DNA of 64,000 nucleotides from an uncultured Pseudomonas sp. Lineage in GTDB: Bacteria > Pseudomonadota > Gammaproteobacteria > Pseudomonadales > Pseudomonadaceae. The stretch is from NCBI GenBank assembly GCA_943912755.1, contig CALTWF010000014.1, positions 10,743 through 74,742 on the forward strand. Reading direction: 5' to 3'. The translations under genes and the position numbers were made by a program. The notes under the pieces were generated by a model that was not told where the DNA came from, ran no database searches, and saw only the letters and a program-made list of their open reading frames with translations. Below, one piece after another: positions 41,863 to 50,041 of the stretch. Numbering within the stretch: position 1 is the first letter of the stretch; each line of letters begins with the position of its first letter.

Positions 41863-43293
41863 ATGTCAATACCACGCTTGAAATCCTATCTATCGCTGTT
41901 TGCCGCCGTGCTCATGCTCGGCCAGATGGCCACTGCGCAAGCCGAAGCCCTGCCGGACTTCACCACCCTGGTCGAGCAGGCCTCGCCGGCGGTGGTGAAC
42001 ATCAGTACCAAGCAGAAGCTGCCGGATCGCAAGTACGCCCAGGGTCAGATGCCGGACCTGGAAGGCCTGCCGCCGATGTTCCGCGAGTTCTTCGAGCGCA
42101 GCATTCCGCAGCAGCCGCGCCAGCCCCGTGGCGACCGCCAGCGCGAAGCACAGTCGCTGGGCTCGGGCTTCATCATCTCGGATGACGGCTACGTGCTGAC
42201 CAACAACCACGTGATCGCCGATGCCGACGAAATCATCGTCCGCCTGTCCGACCGCAGCGAGCTGCAGGCCAAGCTGGTCGGCACCGACCCGCGTACCGAC
42301 GTGGCCCTGCTCAAGGTCGACGGCAAGAACCTGCCGACGGTGAAACTGGGCGACTCGTCGAAGCTGAAAGTCGGCGAGTGGGTGCTGGCCATCGGCTCGC
42401 CGTTCGGCTTCGACCACTCGGTGACCAAGGGTATCGTCAGCGCCAAGGGCCGCACCCTGCCGAACGACACCTACGTGCCGTTCATCCAGACCGACGTGGC
42501 GATCAACCCGGGCAACTCCGGTGGCCCGCTGTTCAACATGAATGGCGAGGTGGTCGGCATCAACTCGCAGATCTTCACCCGCTCCGGCGGCTTCATGGGC
42601 CTGTCGTTCGCCATCCCGATCGACGTCGCCCTGGACGTTTCCAACCAGCTGAAGAAAGACGGCAAGGTCAGTCGCGGCTGGCTCGGCGTGGTGATCCAGG
42701 AGGTCAACAAGGACCTGGCCGAATCCTTCGGTCTCGACAAGCCGGCCGGCGCCCTGGTCGCCCAGGTTCTCGAAGACGGCCCGGCAGCCAAGGGTGGCCT
42801 GCAGGTGGGCGACGTGATCCTCAGCATGAACGGCCAGCCGATCGTCATGTCTGCCGACCTGCCGCATCTGGTGGGTGGTCTGAAGGACGGTGCCAAGGCC
42901 AAGCTGGAAATCATCCGCAACGGCAAGCGCCAGAACCTCGATGTCACCATCGGCGCACTGCCTGACGAAGACCAGGAAGTCACCACCACCCCGGGCGGCG
43001 CCGTCGAGCGCAGCAGCAACCGCCTTGGTGTGAGCGTGTCGGACCTGACTGCCGAGCAGAAGAAAACCCTCGAACTGCAGGGCGGCGTGGTCATCAAGGA
43101 TGTCCAGGATGGTCCGGCGGCGTTGATCGGCCTGCGTCCGGGCGATGTCATCAGCCACCTGAACAACCAGGCGATCGCCTCGGCCAAGCAGTTCACCGAA
43201 ATCGCCAAGGAACTGCCGAAGAATCGTTCGGTGTCGATGCGCGTTCTGCGTCAGGGACGTGCCAGCTTCATCACCTTCAAACTCGCCGAATAA
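41863..43293 (+). CDS. mucD: Periplasmic serine protease MucD (DegP/HtrA family)
   Basis: The 476-aa protease has a signal peptide ending near TAQAEALPDF (about residue 28). The trypsin-like domain has catalytic His116 (TNNHVIADADE), Asp146 (DVALLKVD) and Ser219 (GNSGGPLFN). Two PDZ domains lie at about 265-355 and 380-470. It removes misfolded envelope proteins and dampens AlgU activation. The ATG at 41863 follows GGGAG and gives the size of P. aeruginosa MucD (474 aa). Confidence 0.95.
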   Translation: MSIPRLKSYLSLFAAVLMLGQMATAQAEALPDFTTLVEQASPAVVNISTKQKLPDRKYAQGQMPDLEGLPPMFREFFERSIPQQPRQPRGDRQREAQSLGSGFIISDDGYVLTNNHVIADADEIIVRLSDRSELQAKLVGTDPRTDVALLKVDGKNLPTVKLGDSSKLKVGEWVLAIGSPFGFDHSVTKGIVSAKGRTLPNDTYVPFIQTDVAINPGNSGGPLFNMNGEVVGINSQIFTRSGGFMGLSFAIPIDVALDVSNQLKKDGKVSRGWLGVVIQEVNKDLAESFGLDKPAGALVAQVLEDGPAAKGGLQVGDVILSMNGQPIVMSADLPHLVGGLKDGAKAKLEIIRNGKRQNLDVTIGALPDEDQEVTTTPGGAVERSSNRLGVSVSDLTAEQKKTLELQGGVVIKDVQDGPAALIGLRPGDVISHLNNQAIASAKQFTEIAKELPKNRSVSMRVLRQGRASFITFKLAE

Positions 43294-43313
43294 GCCTCGG
43301 CGGTTTGCAAGAA

Positions 43314-43336
43314 GGGCAGCCTCGGCTGCCCTTTTT
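43314..43336 (+). terminator. Rho-independent terminator of mucD
   Basis: GGGCAGC, loop CTCG, GCTGCCC and a five-base T run lie 21 bases after the mucD stop. It closes the algU operon before accessory locus B. Confidence 0.92.
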
Positions 43337-43401
43337 CGTGGCTGAAAATAGTCGATTGTGCAGGCCCTTGAATCCATTGGAATTCCCCGGATTCACGGGC
43401 T

Positions 43402-43421
43402 GTACCTGATATTTCTGTCAG
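43402..43421 (+). promoter_or_regulatory. 20-bp conserved dyad element, copy 3
   Basis: GTACCTGATATTTCTGTCAG differs from the copies at 20040 and 22109 at one position (C for T in the central spacer). It ends 93 bases before the start of the large Ig/RCC1 gene, similar to the 104-base distance of copy 1. Confidence 0.65.
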
Positions 43422-43513
43422 TTGTGCGCCTCCAGCGCTTGGCTTTCAATCGGTGCAACCTCGTTCGTGCCGCAAGCACGTTTCTCGGGTTCGACATGAT
43501 CTGGAGAGCACCC

Positions 43514-46500
43514 ATGACCAGCCACCACTCTACCGACAAAGCCCAATCCCCCATGACCGGCGGCCTCGCCGAGCGGCTTCCCCTGTCCACCCAGAAAATC
43601 CATGCACGGTTTGCGGCGGATGCCACCGCGCATGATGGTGAAGTCCAGAGCCTCGAACCGGCATTCATTCCCGGAATGATTGAGGGCCTGAAGACCGAGG
43701 GTGCGGATGGCGGAGTCAATCACGCCATGTTGCTATCCCACAACTCGGGGCTGCTGATCAGCATCCTGAGATATATGAACATGCGGGAAGGCGATTGGGT
43801 CAGGGTGTACTGGGGGGATGACAGCACGCCGGTTGCATCCGATGGCATCCTGGAAGAGAACCTGGATGAGGAAATCTTTTCGATGTACGTCCCTGCCGGC
43901 CGTGTGCCGGAAGGGCTGAACAGCCTGTATTACATCGTGACCCGCGCGGGTAGTGGCAACCAGGAAAGGTCCCTGCCGCTGAACATCCTCGTGCGCACCC
44001 TGTATCCCGGTGGTACCGATCCCGAACCTGACACGCCCAGCCATGAACTCCTGGCCGCTCCGCTTCCCGATCTGCCCGATAGCGGCATCATCGATGAGGA
44101 TGCGGCGAAGGACGGGATCGTCGTCACCATCGAGCAATACCCCAACATGCGGGTATACGACACCATCATGCTCAGTTGGGGGGGCGAGATGGTCGAGCAC
44201 GAGGTGACCCAGGCCGAGGCCGATGCCGGGTCGGTGGACATCCTGGTCGCCGAGGCGACGATCCTCGCCGCTGGCGCTGGCGATCCGGTAGTGCTGGTGT
44301 ACTGGGTCCTCGACGAGGTGCACAACCGCTCCAGCGGCTGGTCCCTGCGTACCGAAGTCATCGTGGAGGTCGGCGAAGACTTGCTGGAAGCACCGGTGAT
44401 CCACAACCCGGATCCGGATGCGGAATTCCAGGATGTGATCGACCTGGACAAGATCGGCGATGCCGATGTGGACATCGACATCATGGTTCTGCGCGGTACC
44501 GGAATCGAGGCGGGCGACATGGTCGAGCTGACCTGGGTCGGTACCACTTCGCAGGGTTTGCCGGTGATCGTCGAGTTCGAGCCCGAGGAAGTGAACAAGG
44601 CGCCGCCGACGGTCGTGAGTTTCATCCTGCCCAACGCCAGCCTGTTGTCGCTGGCCCAGGGCCGTGGCGTCGCCTCCTACGTGATCACGCGTGATGGCAG
44701 TGCGGTAGGGGCATCCAAACGGGCGGTGGTGAGTTTCATCGGCGTGGAAAAACGCCTGCCCAAGCCCGTGGTTTCCGATGTGGTCAATGGCGCCCTCGAT
44801 CCGACACTGGCCAGCGTCACGGTCACCGTGGCCGGTGATTCGCTGGAGGGCGGCGACACGCTGTACATCACCTGGCTGGGTACGCGCTCCAACGGCACGC
44901 CGCTGCTGGAAGAGTTCAGGCGCAGTATCAGTGGGGGCAACGCCGGCAAGCCGGTCACCGTCACCATTACCGGCGAGACACTGATTGCGCCGCTCAACGG
45001 CGGCACCGTCAGCGTCTACTACCGTCTGGTCAAGTTTGCCGGCGGTACCTCGCTCGAATCCGATCGCGAGCTGCTCATGGTCGGTGAAGCCCAGTTCGAG
45101 CTGCCAGCACCGTTCACCCGTCCGCCTTCGGACAGTGGGGCACTCGATCCAGAAGACATCGTCGACCAGCTGGAAATCGTCATCCTGCCTTACCCGAGCA
45201 TGCAGGCCGGGCAGGTCCTGCATCTCTCCTGGCGCGCCAGTGGCGGCGGGCAGCACAGCGATTTCCTGCCGATCAGCCAGCCGATCGAAGGCCAGACCGT
45301 GACGTTCTACATGGACCGGTCGCTGGTCGAGGAGTTTTTGGGCGAAGACATCGAGGTGACGTACCGGGTGGAGCAGTCCGGTGAGCCGACCCGACTGTCG
45401 GCCCCTGCCAAGTTCACGGTCGGTGCCAAGGCGGCGCCGTTGCCGGTCCCCGAAGTGGTCGAGGCCCAAGACGGTGTGTTGAACCCGGCCGATGCGCTGG
45501 ACGGCGCGACGGTGCGGATCCCGGTCGAGGCCGGGCTGGAGGCCGGCGATGACGTGGAAGTGACCTGGAGCGGCAGCAAGCCCGGAGGTGTGAGCACGGT
45601 CAGCCGCTTGGTGTTGGCCGAACATGTCGGCAAGCCCTTCGACCTGACCGTCGACTACCAGTACGTGGACGTCAACGCCGACGGCACCGTAGTGGTGTCC
45701 TACAAGGTCTTCAAGCAGAACGGCAATGTGCCAACGTCCGCCGCGCTGACCCTGAGCGTGCAGCGTTCCTCGCTGCCGCTGCCGGTCATCCTCCAGGCCG
45801 AAGACGATCAGCTCAACCCGGACGATGTCCTGCAAGGTGCCACGGTGCGGATCAATGCCGCCGCGCAATTCAAGGCTGGCGACGTGGTGACCGTGGTGGT
45901 CGCCAGCCGGGTTGCCGGCGGTTCCACCAGCATTCCCTACACGGTGCCCTCTGGCGGTGGCGGACAGCCGGTGCAGGTGACCATTCCCTACAACATCGTC
46001 AATGCCAGCAACGGCTCCGACTTCGACCTGGCCTACGAGATCCAGAGGGCCGCGGGCGGGCCGGTGGAGCCTTCCGGTAGCGTTACCTACTACGTCAACC
46101 GCGAAGTCGGCTCCGGCCCCCTGCGGGTGATGGGCGCGCGCTTCAACGTCAATACCTATCGCGCCTCCGGCGCGCCGCGGATGATCAGTGCCTTCCACGA
46201 CGCCACCCTGTTGCCGATGCTGGCTGAGTGGCGCTACGAGGGCGAAAGCCAGTGGACGGCCCGCTCCCACTGGTTCGATAACAAGCCGTGGCTGAAGCTG
46301 TATGTGCGCAGCGATAGCCAGACCATCGAGCTGCGCCCCTGCAACGTCGTGGGCAATGGTGTCGACACCACCGCCAACGGTTCCGCAGCCTTTGCCGTGA
46401 TGCGCGATGAAGTCCTGGTCGGTAGCGAGCTGGAGGTCGATATGCGTGCCTGGGGCAACGCGAGCTATGGCGGCAGTCTCACGCCGACGCAGATCACCCT

Positions 46501-47563
46501 CAAGAACGTCGCGGAAATCACCGGCAGCAGCAACGGTTATGTGGCCCGCCTGCGTGACGGCTACGTGGTGCGCTGGGGCGGGGCGGCGGATGTGCCACAG
46601 AATGGCAACTACGCACAGGTCCGCAGCAATGCCCAGGCGTTCTGCGGGCGGCTCACGGACGGCACGCTGGTCGCCTGGGGGCCTGCTACCCATGGCGTTC
46701 CGGTGTCGGAAGCGGCCCTGGCGCACAAGGACTATGTCGAGGTGGTCGGGGCGGCCACGGCGTTTGCCGCACGGCGTGCCTCCGGGCATGTGGTGGCCTG
46801 GGGCAACCCGGCCATGGGCGGGAAAATGAAGGAAGGCCAGGAGGTGCTGGGCAATATCATCCAGTTGGCAGGCAACTACGGTGCGTTCGCCGCGTTGCGT
46901 GACGGTGGTGGTTCGAAATCGGTGATCGCCTGGGGGCATGACAGCTATGGCGGCGATGCCAGCAAGGTCGCCGGGCTGACCAACGTCAAGGCGCTGGGTG
47001 CCGCTACTGCCCAGGCCTTCAGCATTCTGCTGGATGACGGCAGCGTCCAGGCCTGGGGGCCGGAGTCCCATGGTGGTGTGGTGCCGAGCGATATCCTGGC
47101 GATGAGGGATATCGTCGAAATCACCAGCACCTGGCATGCCATGTGCGCCCGGCGGGCGAGCGGCCATGTCGTGGCGTGGGGCAACCCCGCCAACGGCGGC
47201 AACGTCGGGGAGGATATCGCGGTAATCCGGGACATCGTGTCCGTGGTCGGCAGTTCCTGGAGTTTCGCCGCTTTGCGCCGCAACGGCACGGTGGTTGCCT
47301 GGGGGATGCCGGCCACGGGAGGCGACACCTCTGCGGTGGCAGCGCAACTGGTCAACGTTCGGGCGATTTATGCCAACAGCCATGGTTTCACGGCCCTGAC
47401 CAGTGACGGTCGGGTGGTGACCTGGGGCGTGCCGGCAGGCGGCGGCGACAGCAGCCTGGTCCAGCATGAGCTCACCGGCAAGCTCGGCCATTCCCGTGTG
47501 GTGCCCGCCGAGGAGGCCGCGCAACTGGGCCTGACTGCAACCAACGACCAGGGCCAGGCCTGA
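43514..47563 (+). CDS. Large protein of Ig-like repeats plus RCC1-like propeller
   Basis: The 1349-aa protein is of unknown function. After a polar N-terminus with no signal peptide come about seven Ig-like units of around 100 residues (about 70-860). Each tends to open LPxPxVxxAxDGxLNPxD, carry a central VEVTW-type strand, and end VSYxVxxxxG. From about 915 to 1335 there are at least eight RCC1-like units marked by (V/I)xAWGxxxxGG, such as VVAWGNPAMGG, VIAWGHDSYGG and VVAWGMPATGG; these should fold as a beta-propeller. GGAGAG sits before the ATG at 43514, so upstream in-frame starts are not needed. RCC1 repeats in bacteria occur in some host-directed effectors, but no secretion signal is visible here. 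Confidence 0.8.
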   Translation: MTSHHSTDKAQSPMTGGLAERLPLSTQKIHARFAADATAHDGEVQSLEPAFIPGMIEGLKTEGADGGVNHAMLLSHNSGLLISILRYMNMREGDWVRVYWGDDSTPVASDGILEENLDEEIFSMYVPAGRVPEGLNSLYYIVTRAGSGNQERSLPLNILVRTLYPGGTDPEPDTPSHELLAAPLPDLPDSGIIDEDAAKDGIVVTIEQYPNMRVYDTIMLSWGGEMVEHEVTQAEADAGSVDILVAEATILAAGAGDPVVLVYWVLDEVHNRSSGWSLRTEVIVEVGEDLLEAPVIHNPDPDAEFQDVIDLDKIGDADVDIDIMVLRGTGIEAGDMVELTWVGTTSQGLPVIVEFEPEEVNKAPPTVVSFILPNASLLSLAQGRGVASYVITRDGSAVGASKRAVVSFIGVEKRLPKPVVSDVVNGALDPTLASVTVTVAGDSLEGGDTLYITWLGTRSNGTPLLEEFRRSISGGNAGKPVTVTITGETLIAPLNGGTVSVYYRLVKFAGGTSLESDRELLMVGEAQFELPAPFTRPPSDSGALDPEDIVDQLEIVILPYPSMQAGQVLHLSWRASGGGQHSDFLPISQPIEGQTVTFYMDRSLVEEFLGEDIEVTYRVEQSGEPTRLSAPAKFTVGAKAAPLPVPEVVEAQDGVLNPADALDGATVRIPVEAGLEAGDDVEVTWSGSKPGGVSTVSRLVLAEHVGKPFDLTVDYQYVDVNADGTVVVSYKVFKQNGNVPTSAALTLSVQRSSLPLPVILQAEDDQLNPDDVLQGATVRINAAAQFKAGDVVTVVVASRVAGGSTSIPYTVPSGGGGQPVQVTIPYNIVNASNGSDFDLAYEIQRAAGGPVEPSGSVTYYVNREVGSGPLRVMGARFNVNTYRASGAPRMISAFHDATLLPMLAEWRYEGESQWTARSHWFDNKPWLKLYVRSDSQTIELRPCNVVGNGVDTTANGSAAFAVMRDEVLVGSELEVDMRAWGNASYGGSLTPTQITLKNVAEITGSSNGYVARLRDGYVVRWGGAADVPQNGNYAQVRSNAQAFCGRLTDGTLVAWGPATHGVPVSEAALAHKDYVEVVGAATAFAARRASGHVVAWGNPAMGGKMKEGQEVLGNIIQLAGNYGAFAALRDGGGSKSVIAWGHDSYGGDASKVAGLTNVKALGAATAQAFSILLDDGSVQAWGPESHGGVVPSDILAMRDIVEITSTWHAMCARRASGHVVAWGNPANGGNVGEDIAVIRDIVSVVGSSWSFAALRRNGTVVAWGMPATGGDTSAVAAQLVNVRAIYANSHGFTALTSDGRVVTWGVPAGGGDSSLVQHELTGKLGHSRVVPAEEAAQLGLTATNDQGQA

Positions 47564-47587
47564 CGCCCGTGCATAGAGGACGCTGAA

Positions 47588-48469
47588 ATGAACTCAATAA
47601 AGATGGACCTCGCGGCGCCCAGCGTCGATGGCGTGGTCAATGGCGAGCTGGACCCGAGCAGCGTGCCCGAGGGGGGCGCGCTGGCGCATATCCTCGATGT
47701 GTCCACGGACTGGAGCGAGCAAACCCTGACCCTGTATCTGCGTGATGACGGCGGCAGCGTGCTGCATCAACGGGAGTGGCCGATCGGCCCCCATGGCCGC
47801 CCGATCACCCTGCCGATTCCCAAGGACGTGCTGGTGGCCAATACCGGCAAGGACGTGACGGTCAGCTACAGCATTACTGGCGTCGGCGATTCCCACCCGC
47901 TCGCATTCAAGCTCGGGCAGGGGTTCGCGGGGGCGGTGGAGTTCGACCTGTCGGTGCATAACTACCTGGTCGCCTACACCCACTCGGAGGCCCGGCCGCC
48001 CGAGGAACCGCCCGCGTTCACCCGAATGCAGCGAGCCTTGCCGGGTGCCAGTGGCTACAGCAGCAGCGACGAGAAAGTCGCGCGGGTCGATAGCCTCGGT
48101 GTCGTTACCGCGCTGTGCAACGGCGTGGCCACCATCACGGCATCCGGCGCGCCCTCGGGACCCGCCAGCTACCAACTGACGGTCAAGGGGATCGACGAAC
48201 TGCATGTGCTGAGCAGCTCGGCGACCTGGTCCGGGGCCGACCAGCTGTGCCGCGACATCGGCCTGAGCCTGCCCTCGGTCGCGGACTTCGCCCGTCTGAA
48301 GCTGTTCTATCCGCTGCCGATCGGCTTCTACCTGGACCTGCCGCCTTATCCGGTCTGGGGCACATTCCTCGGCGCGGACACGGCCAATACCTATGACCTC
48401 AACCAGGGGGACGCTGCAGCCGAGGATATTTCCGCCCTGTTGCAGGCAGTGGGCGTACTGCACGGCTGA
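47588..48469 (+). CDS. Ig-like / Big_2 / lectin-like protein
   Basis: The 293-aa product begins 24 bases after the large gene, so they are very likely one transcript. Residues 8-110 (APSVDGVVNGELDPSSVPEG...) repeat the Ig-like unit of the large protein. About 120-200 resembles a bacterial Ig-like group 2 domain (YSSSDEKVARVDSLGVVTAL). About 205-285 (ATWSGADQLCRDIGLSLPSV... WGTFLGADTANTYDLNQG) resembles the C-type-lectin-like end of invasin/intimin adhesins. No signal peptide or membrane segment is visible. The role is unknown; adhesion is suggested by the domains. Confidence 0.7.
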   Translation: MNSIKMDLAAPSVDGVVNGELDPSSVPEGGALAHILDVSTDWSEQTLTLYLRDDGGSVLHQREWPIGPHGRPITLPIPKDVLVANTGKDVTVSYSITGVGDSHPLAFKLGQGFAGAVEFDLSVHNYLVAYTHSEARPPEEPPAFTRMQRALPGASGYSSSDEKVARVDSLGVVTALCNGVATITASGAPSGPASYQLTVKGIDELHVLSSSATWSGADQLCRDIGLSLPSVADFARLKLFYPLPIGFYLDLPPYPVWGTFLGADTANTYDLNQGDAAAEDISALLQAVGVLHG

Positions 48470-48491
48470 TCACTGCGCGCTAGCGAGAAAG

Positions 48492-48513
48492 CCCGCCGTG
48501 CGCTGACGGCGGG
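48492..48513 (+). promoter_or_regulatory. Hairpin just before the ribosome site of the next gene
   Basis: CCCGCCGT and ACGGCGGG pair perfectly around GCGCTG. The ribosome site GGGAGG follows 7 bases later. The arrangement (hairpin, then GGGAGG) resembles that at 20106 before the first Ig-repeat gene. Confidence 0.5.
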
Positions 48514-48532
48514 GCGTTCGGGAGGTAACGAC

Positions 48533-49843
48533 ATGTACCGATTCTTGCTGCGATTGAGCGGCACGCTGTCCCTTTGCCTGTTGATCGCCCTCGGCACCGG
48601 GCCCGCCTGGGCGCTGACCGGGCCGGAACTGGCCCTGCAACTGAATCGCGCCCAGGCCAGTACTCCGGCGCGCTGTGTGGGTGGCCGTGCGCCTTACTAT
48701 TGCAGTGGCGTGATGCTCAAGCAGGTCATACCGGGGGATCCGCTGCCGTTCTGGAGCCATGCGCCGGATGCGATTGCCCGTGGCGCCGAGCGCTTCGATT
48801 ACCTGCGCCGCGATGTTCCGCTCAACGCTCCGCTACTGAGCAACGGCTACATTTTTGCCGACCGCTTCACCGCCATCGGCCTGAACAAGGACTATCAACT
48901 GCACGGTGACGATGGCATGAGCCGTCCGCCGGAGTTGCTGGTCAGCAACTGGGGTTCGTTGCCGCCAGCGCTGCTGCCGGTGCAGGCGCTGTTTCACCTT
49001 GGCACGGTGGTGGGCCTGAAGGCGGCGTTGCGCGACCAGCGTGCCTGGTTCGAGGCCACGGGGGAGTGGTTGCCCATCCTGCGTGTGGACCCCGGCAATA
49101 CCGAGCAGCCCTTCGGCTTCGACCAGCGCGAGCAGATGTACAACGGCTATCAGGTGGCCTCGCGGATCGACGCGCGTTACGAAGACACGGCGACCACCTG
49201 TCGCGATGGCAAGTCCGCGCTGCATTGCAATGGCGTGATCATCCGCGGTACGGGGCACGGCACCGGCTTCAAGTCGTGGAATCCCAGCCCCAATTCGGTG
49301 GGTCGCGATGGTGTGTCGTTTTCGGTGGTTCGCCGGGATGTCGGCACGCTGAACGCGGTTGGGGTGGAGGGGCTGATCTTCCATGAGCTGGGTCGGCCCA
49401 TGGGGCACCAGGTGCGCTTCCGCTGCCTGTACCCTGCCAATGCCGGTACCAGCAGCATTCCCGATAGCTGCCGGGCGACCTGCGTGTCGCAGAACATCAG
49501 CACGGTGGCGGCCTGGACGGCGCGCTACGGTGGCAACCCGGGCAATAGCTGCACCTTCCGGGACACGCCGGCCGAGGTCCAGCTCAACACCGATGTACGC
49601 AAGGGGCAGGCCTGGGCCGCCGGGCACAACGAGCTGATCATCGGTGCCTGGCCGCAGGACATCCCCAGGCAGTTGCCGATCGAGGCGTTTTTCTACCAGG
49701 CCGATACAGGCCTGGTCGGGGCTCGCTATATCCAGAACGACTTTCTCCAGGAAACCGGGATGTTCGTCCCCATCATCCGCGTGCAACTGGGGGCGGGAGC
49801 GGGAAGCAAGTTCGTATTCAACCCCGCCAGCCAGAGCTACTGA
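48533..49843 (+). CDS. Secreted protein with internal duplication, possibly halovibrin-like
   Basis: The 436-aa protein has a clear signal peptide (MYRFLLRLSGTLSLCLLIAL... cleaved near AWALTG). Two related halves are visible. CVGGRAPYYCSGVMLKQV...FDYLRRDV...NGYIFADRF (about 47-110) corresponds to CRDGKSALHCNGVIIRGT...FSVVRRDVGTLNA...EGLIFHEL (about 222-285). Each has a Cys pair around xxxxxxYCxGV. Proteins of this look are labelled halovibrin HvnA in some Pseudomonas annotations as far as I recall. That would imply an NAD-glycohydrolase or ADP-ribosylating toxin, but no catalytic motif could be confirmed. It is the last gene of locus B. Confidence 0.65.
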   Translation: MYRFLLRLSGTLSLCLLIALGTGPAWALTGPELALQLNRAQASTPARCVGGRAPYYCSGVMLKQVIPGDPLPFWSHAPDAIARGAERFDYLRRDVPLNAPLLSNGYIFADRFTAIGLNKDYQLHGDDGMSRPPELLVSNWGSLPPALLPVQALFHLGTVVGLKAALRDQRAWFEATGEWLPILRVDPGNTEQPFGFDQREQMYNGYQVASRIDARYEDTATTCRDGKSALHCNGVIIRGTGHGTGFKSWNPSPNSVGRDGVSFSVVRRDVGTLNAVGVEGLIFHELGRPMGHQVRFRCLYPANAGTSSIPDSCRATCVSQNISTVAAWTARYGGNPGNSCTFRDTPAEVQLNTDVRKGQAWAAGHNELIIGAWPQDIPRQLPIEAFFYQADTGLVGARYIQNDFLQETGMFVPIIRVQLGAGAGSKFVFNPASQSY

Positions 49844-49901
49844 CCGGCGCGTAAGTGCCAGCGGGTGAGCGATCATGCGTCATCGCTACACGGCGGCGGC
49901 G

Positions 49902-49948
49902 GCCGTCCCGGGCAAACCGGGCGGTCGTCGTGGCGTTGCCGGGACGGC
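49902..49948 (+). other. Inverted repeat between locus B and lepA
   Basis: GCCGTCCCGG and CCGGGACGGC are perfect 10-base arms around a 27-base GC-rich loop. There is no T run. It lies between the halovibrin-like gene and lepA and may act as a transcript end for locus B. Confidence 0.45.
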
Positions 49949-50041
49949 GAATGGAATCTCCCATAACCCTTTGGCTTCAGGTACAATTCCCGGCTATTTT
50001 TCGGCGGGCGTCCGGCCCGCGGCCTTTTTGAGTGTTGATCC

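Noticed and set aside
43733..47524. 1263-codon open frame on the minus strand
   Set aside because: It mirrors the Ig/RCC1 gene; its own translation has no repeats or motifs that make sense, and no ribosome site was seen.
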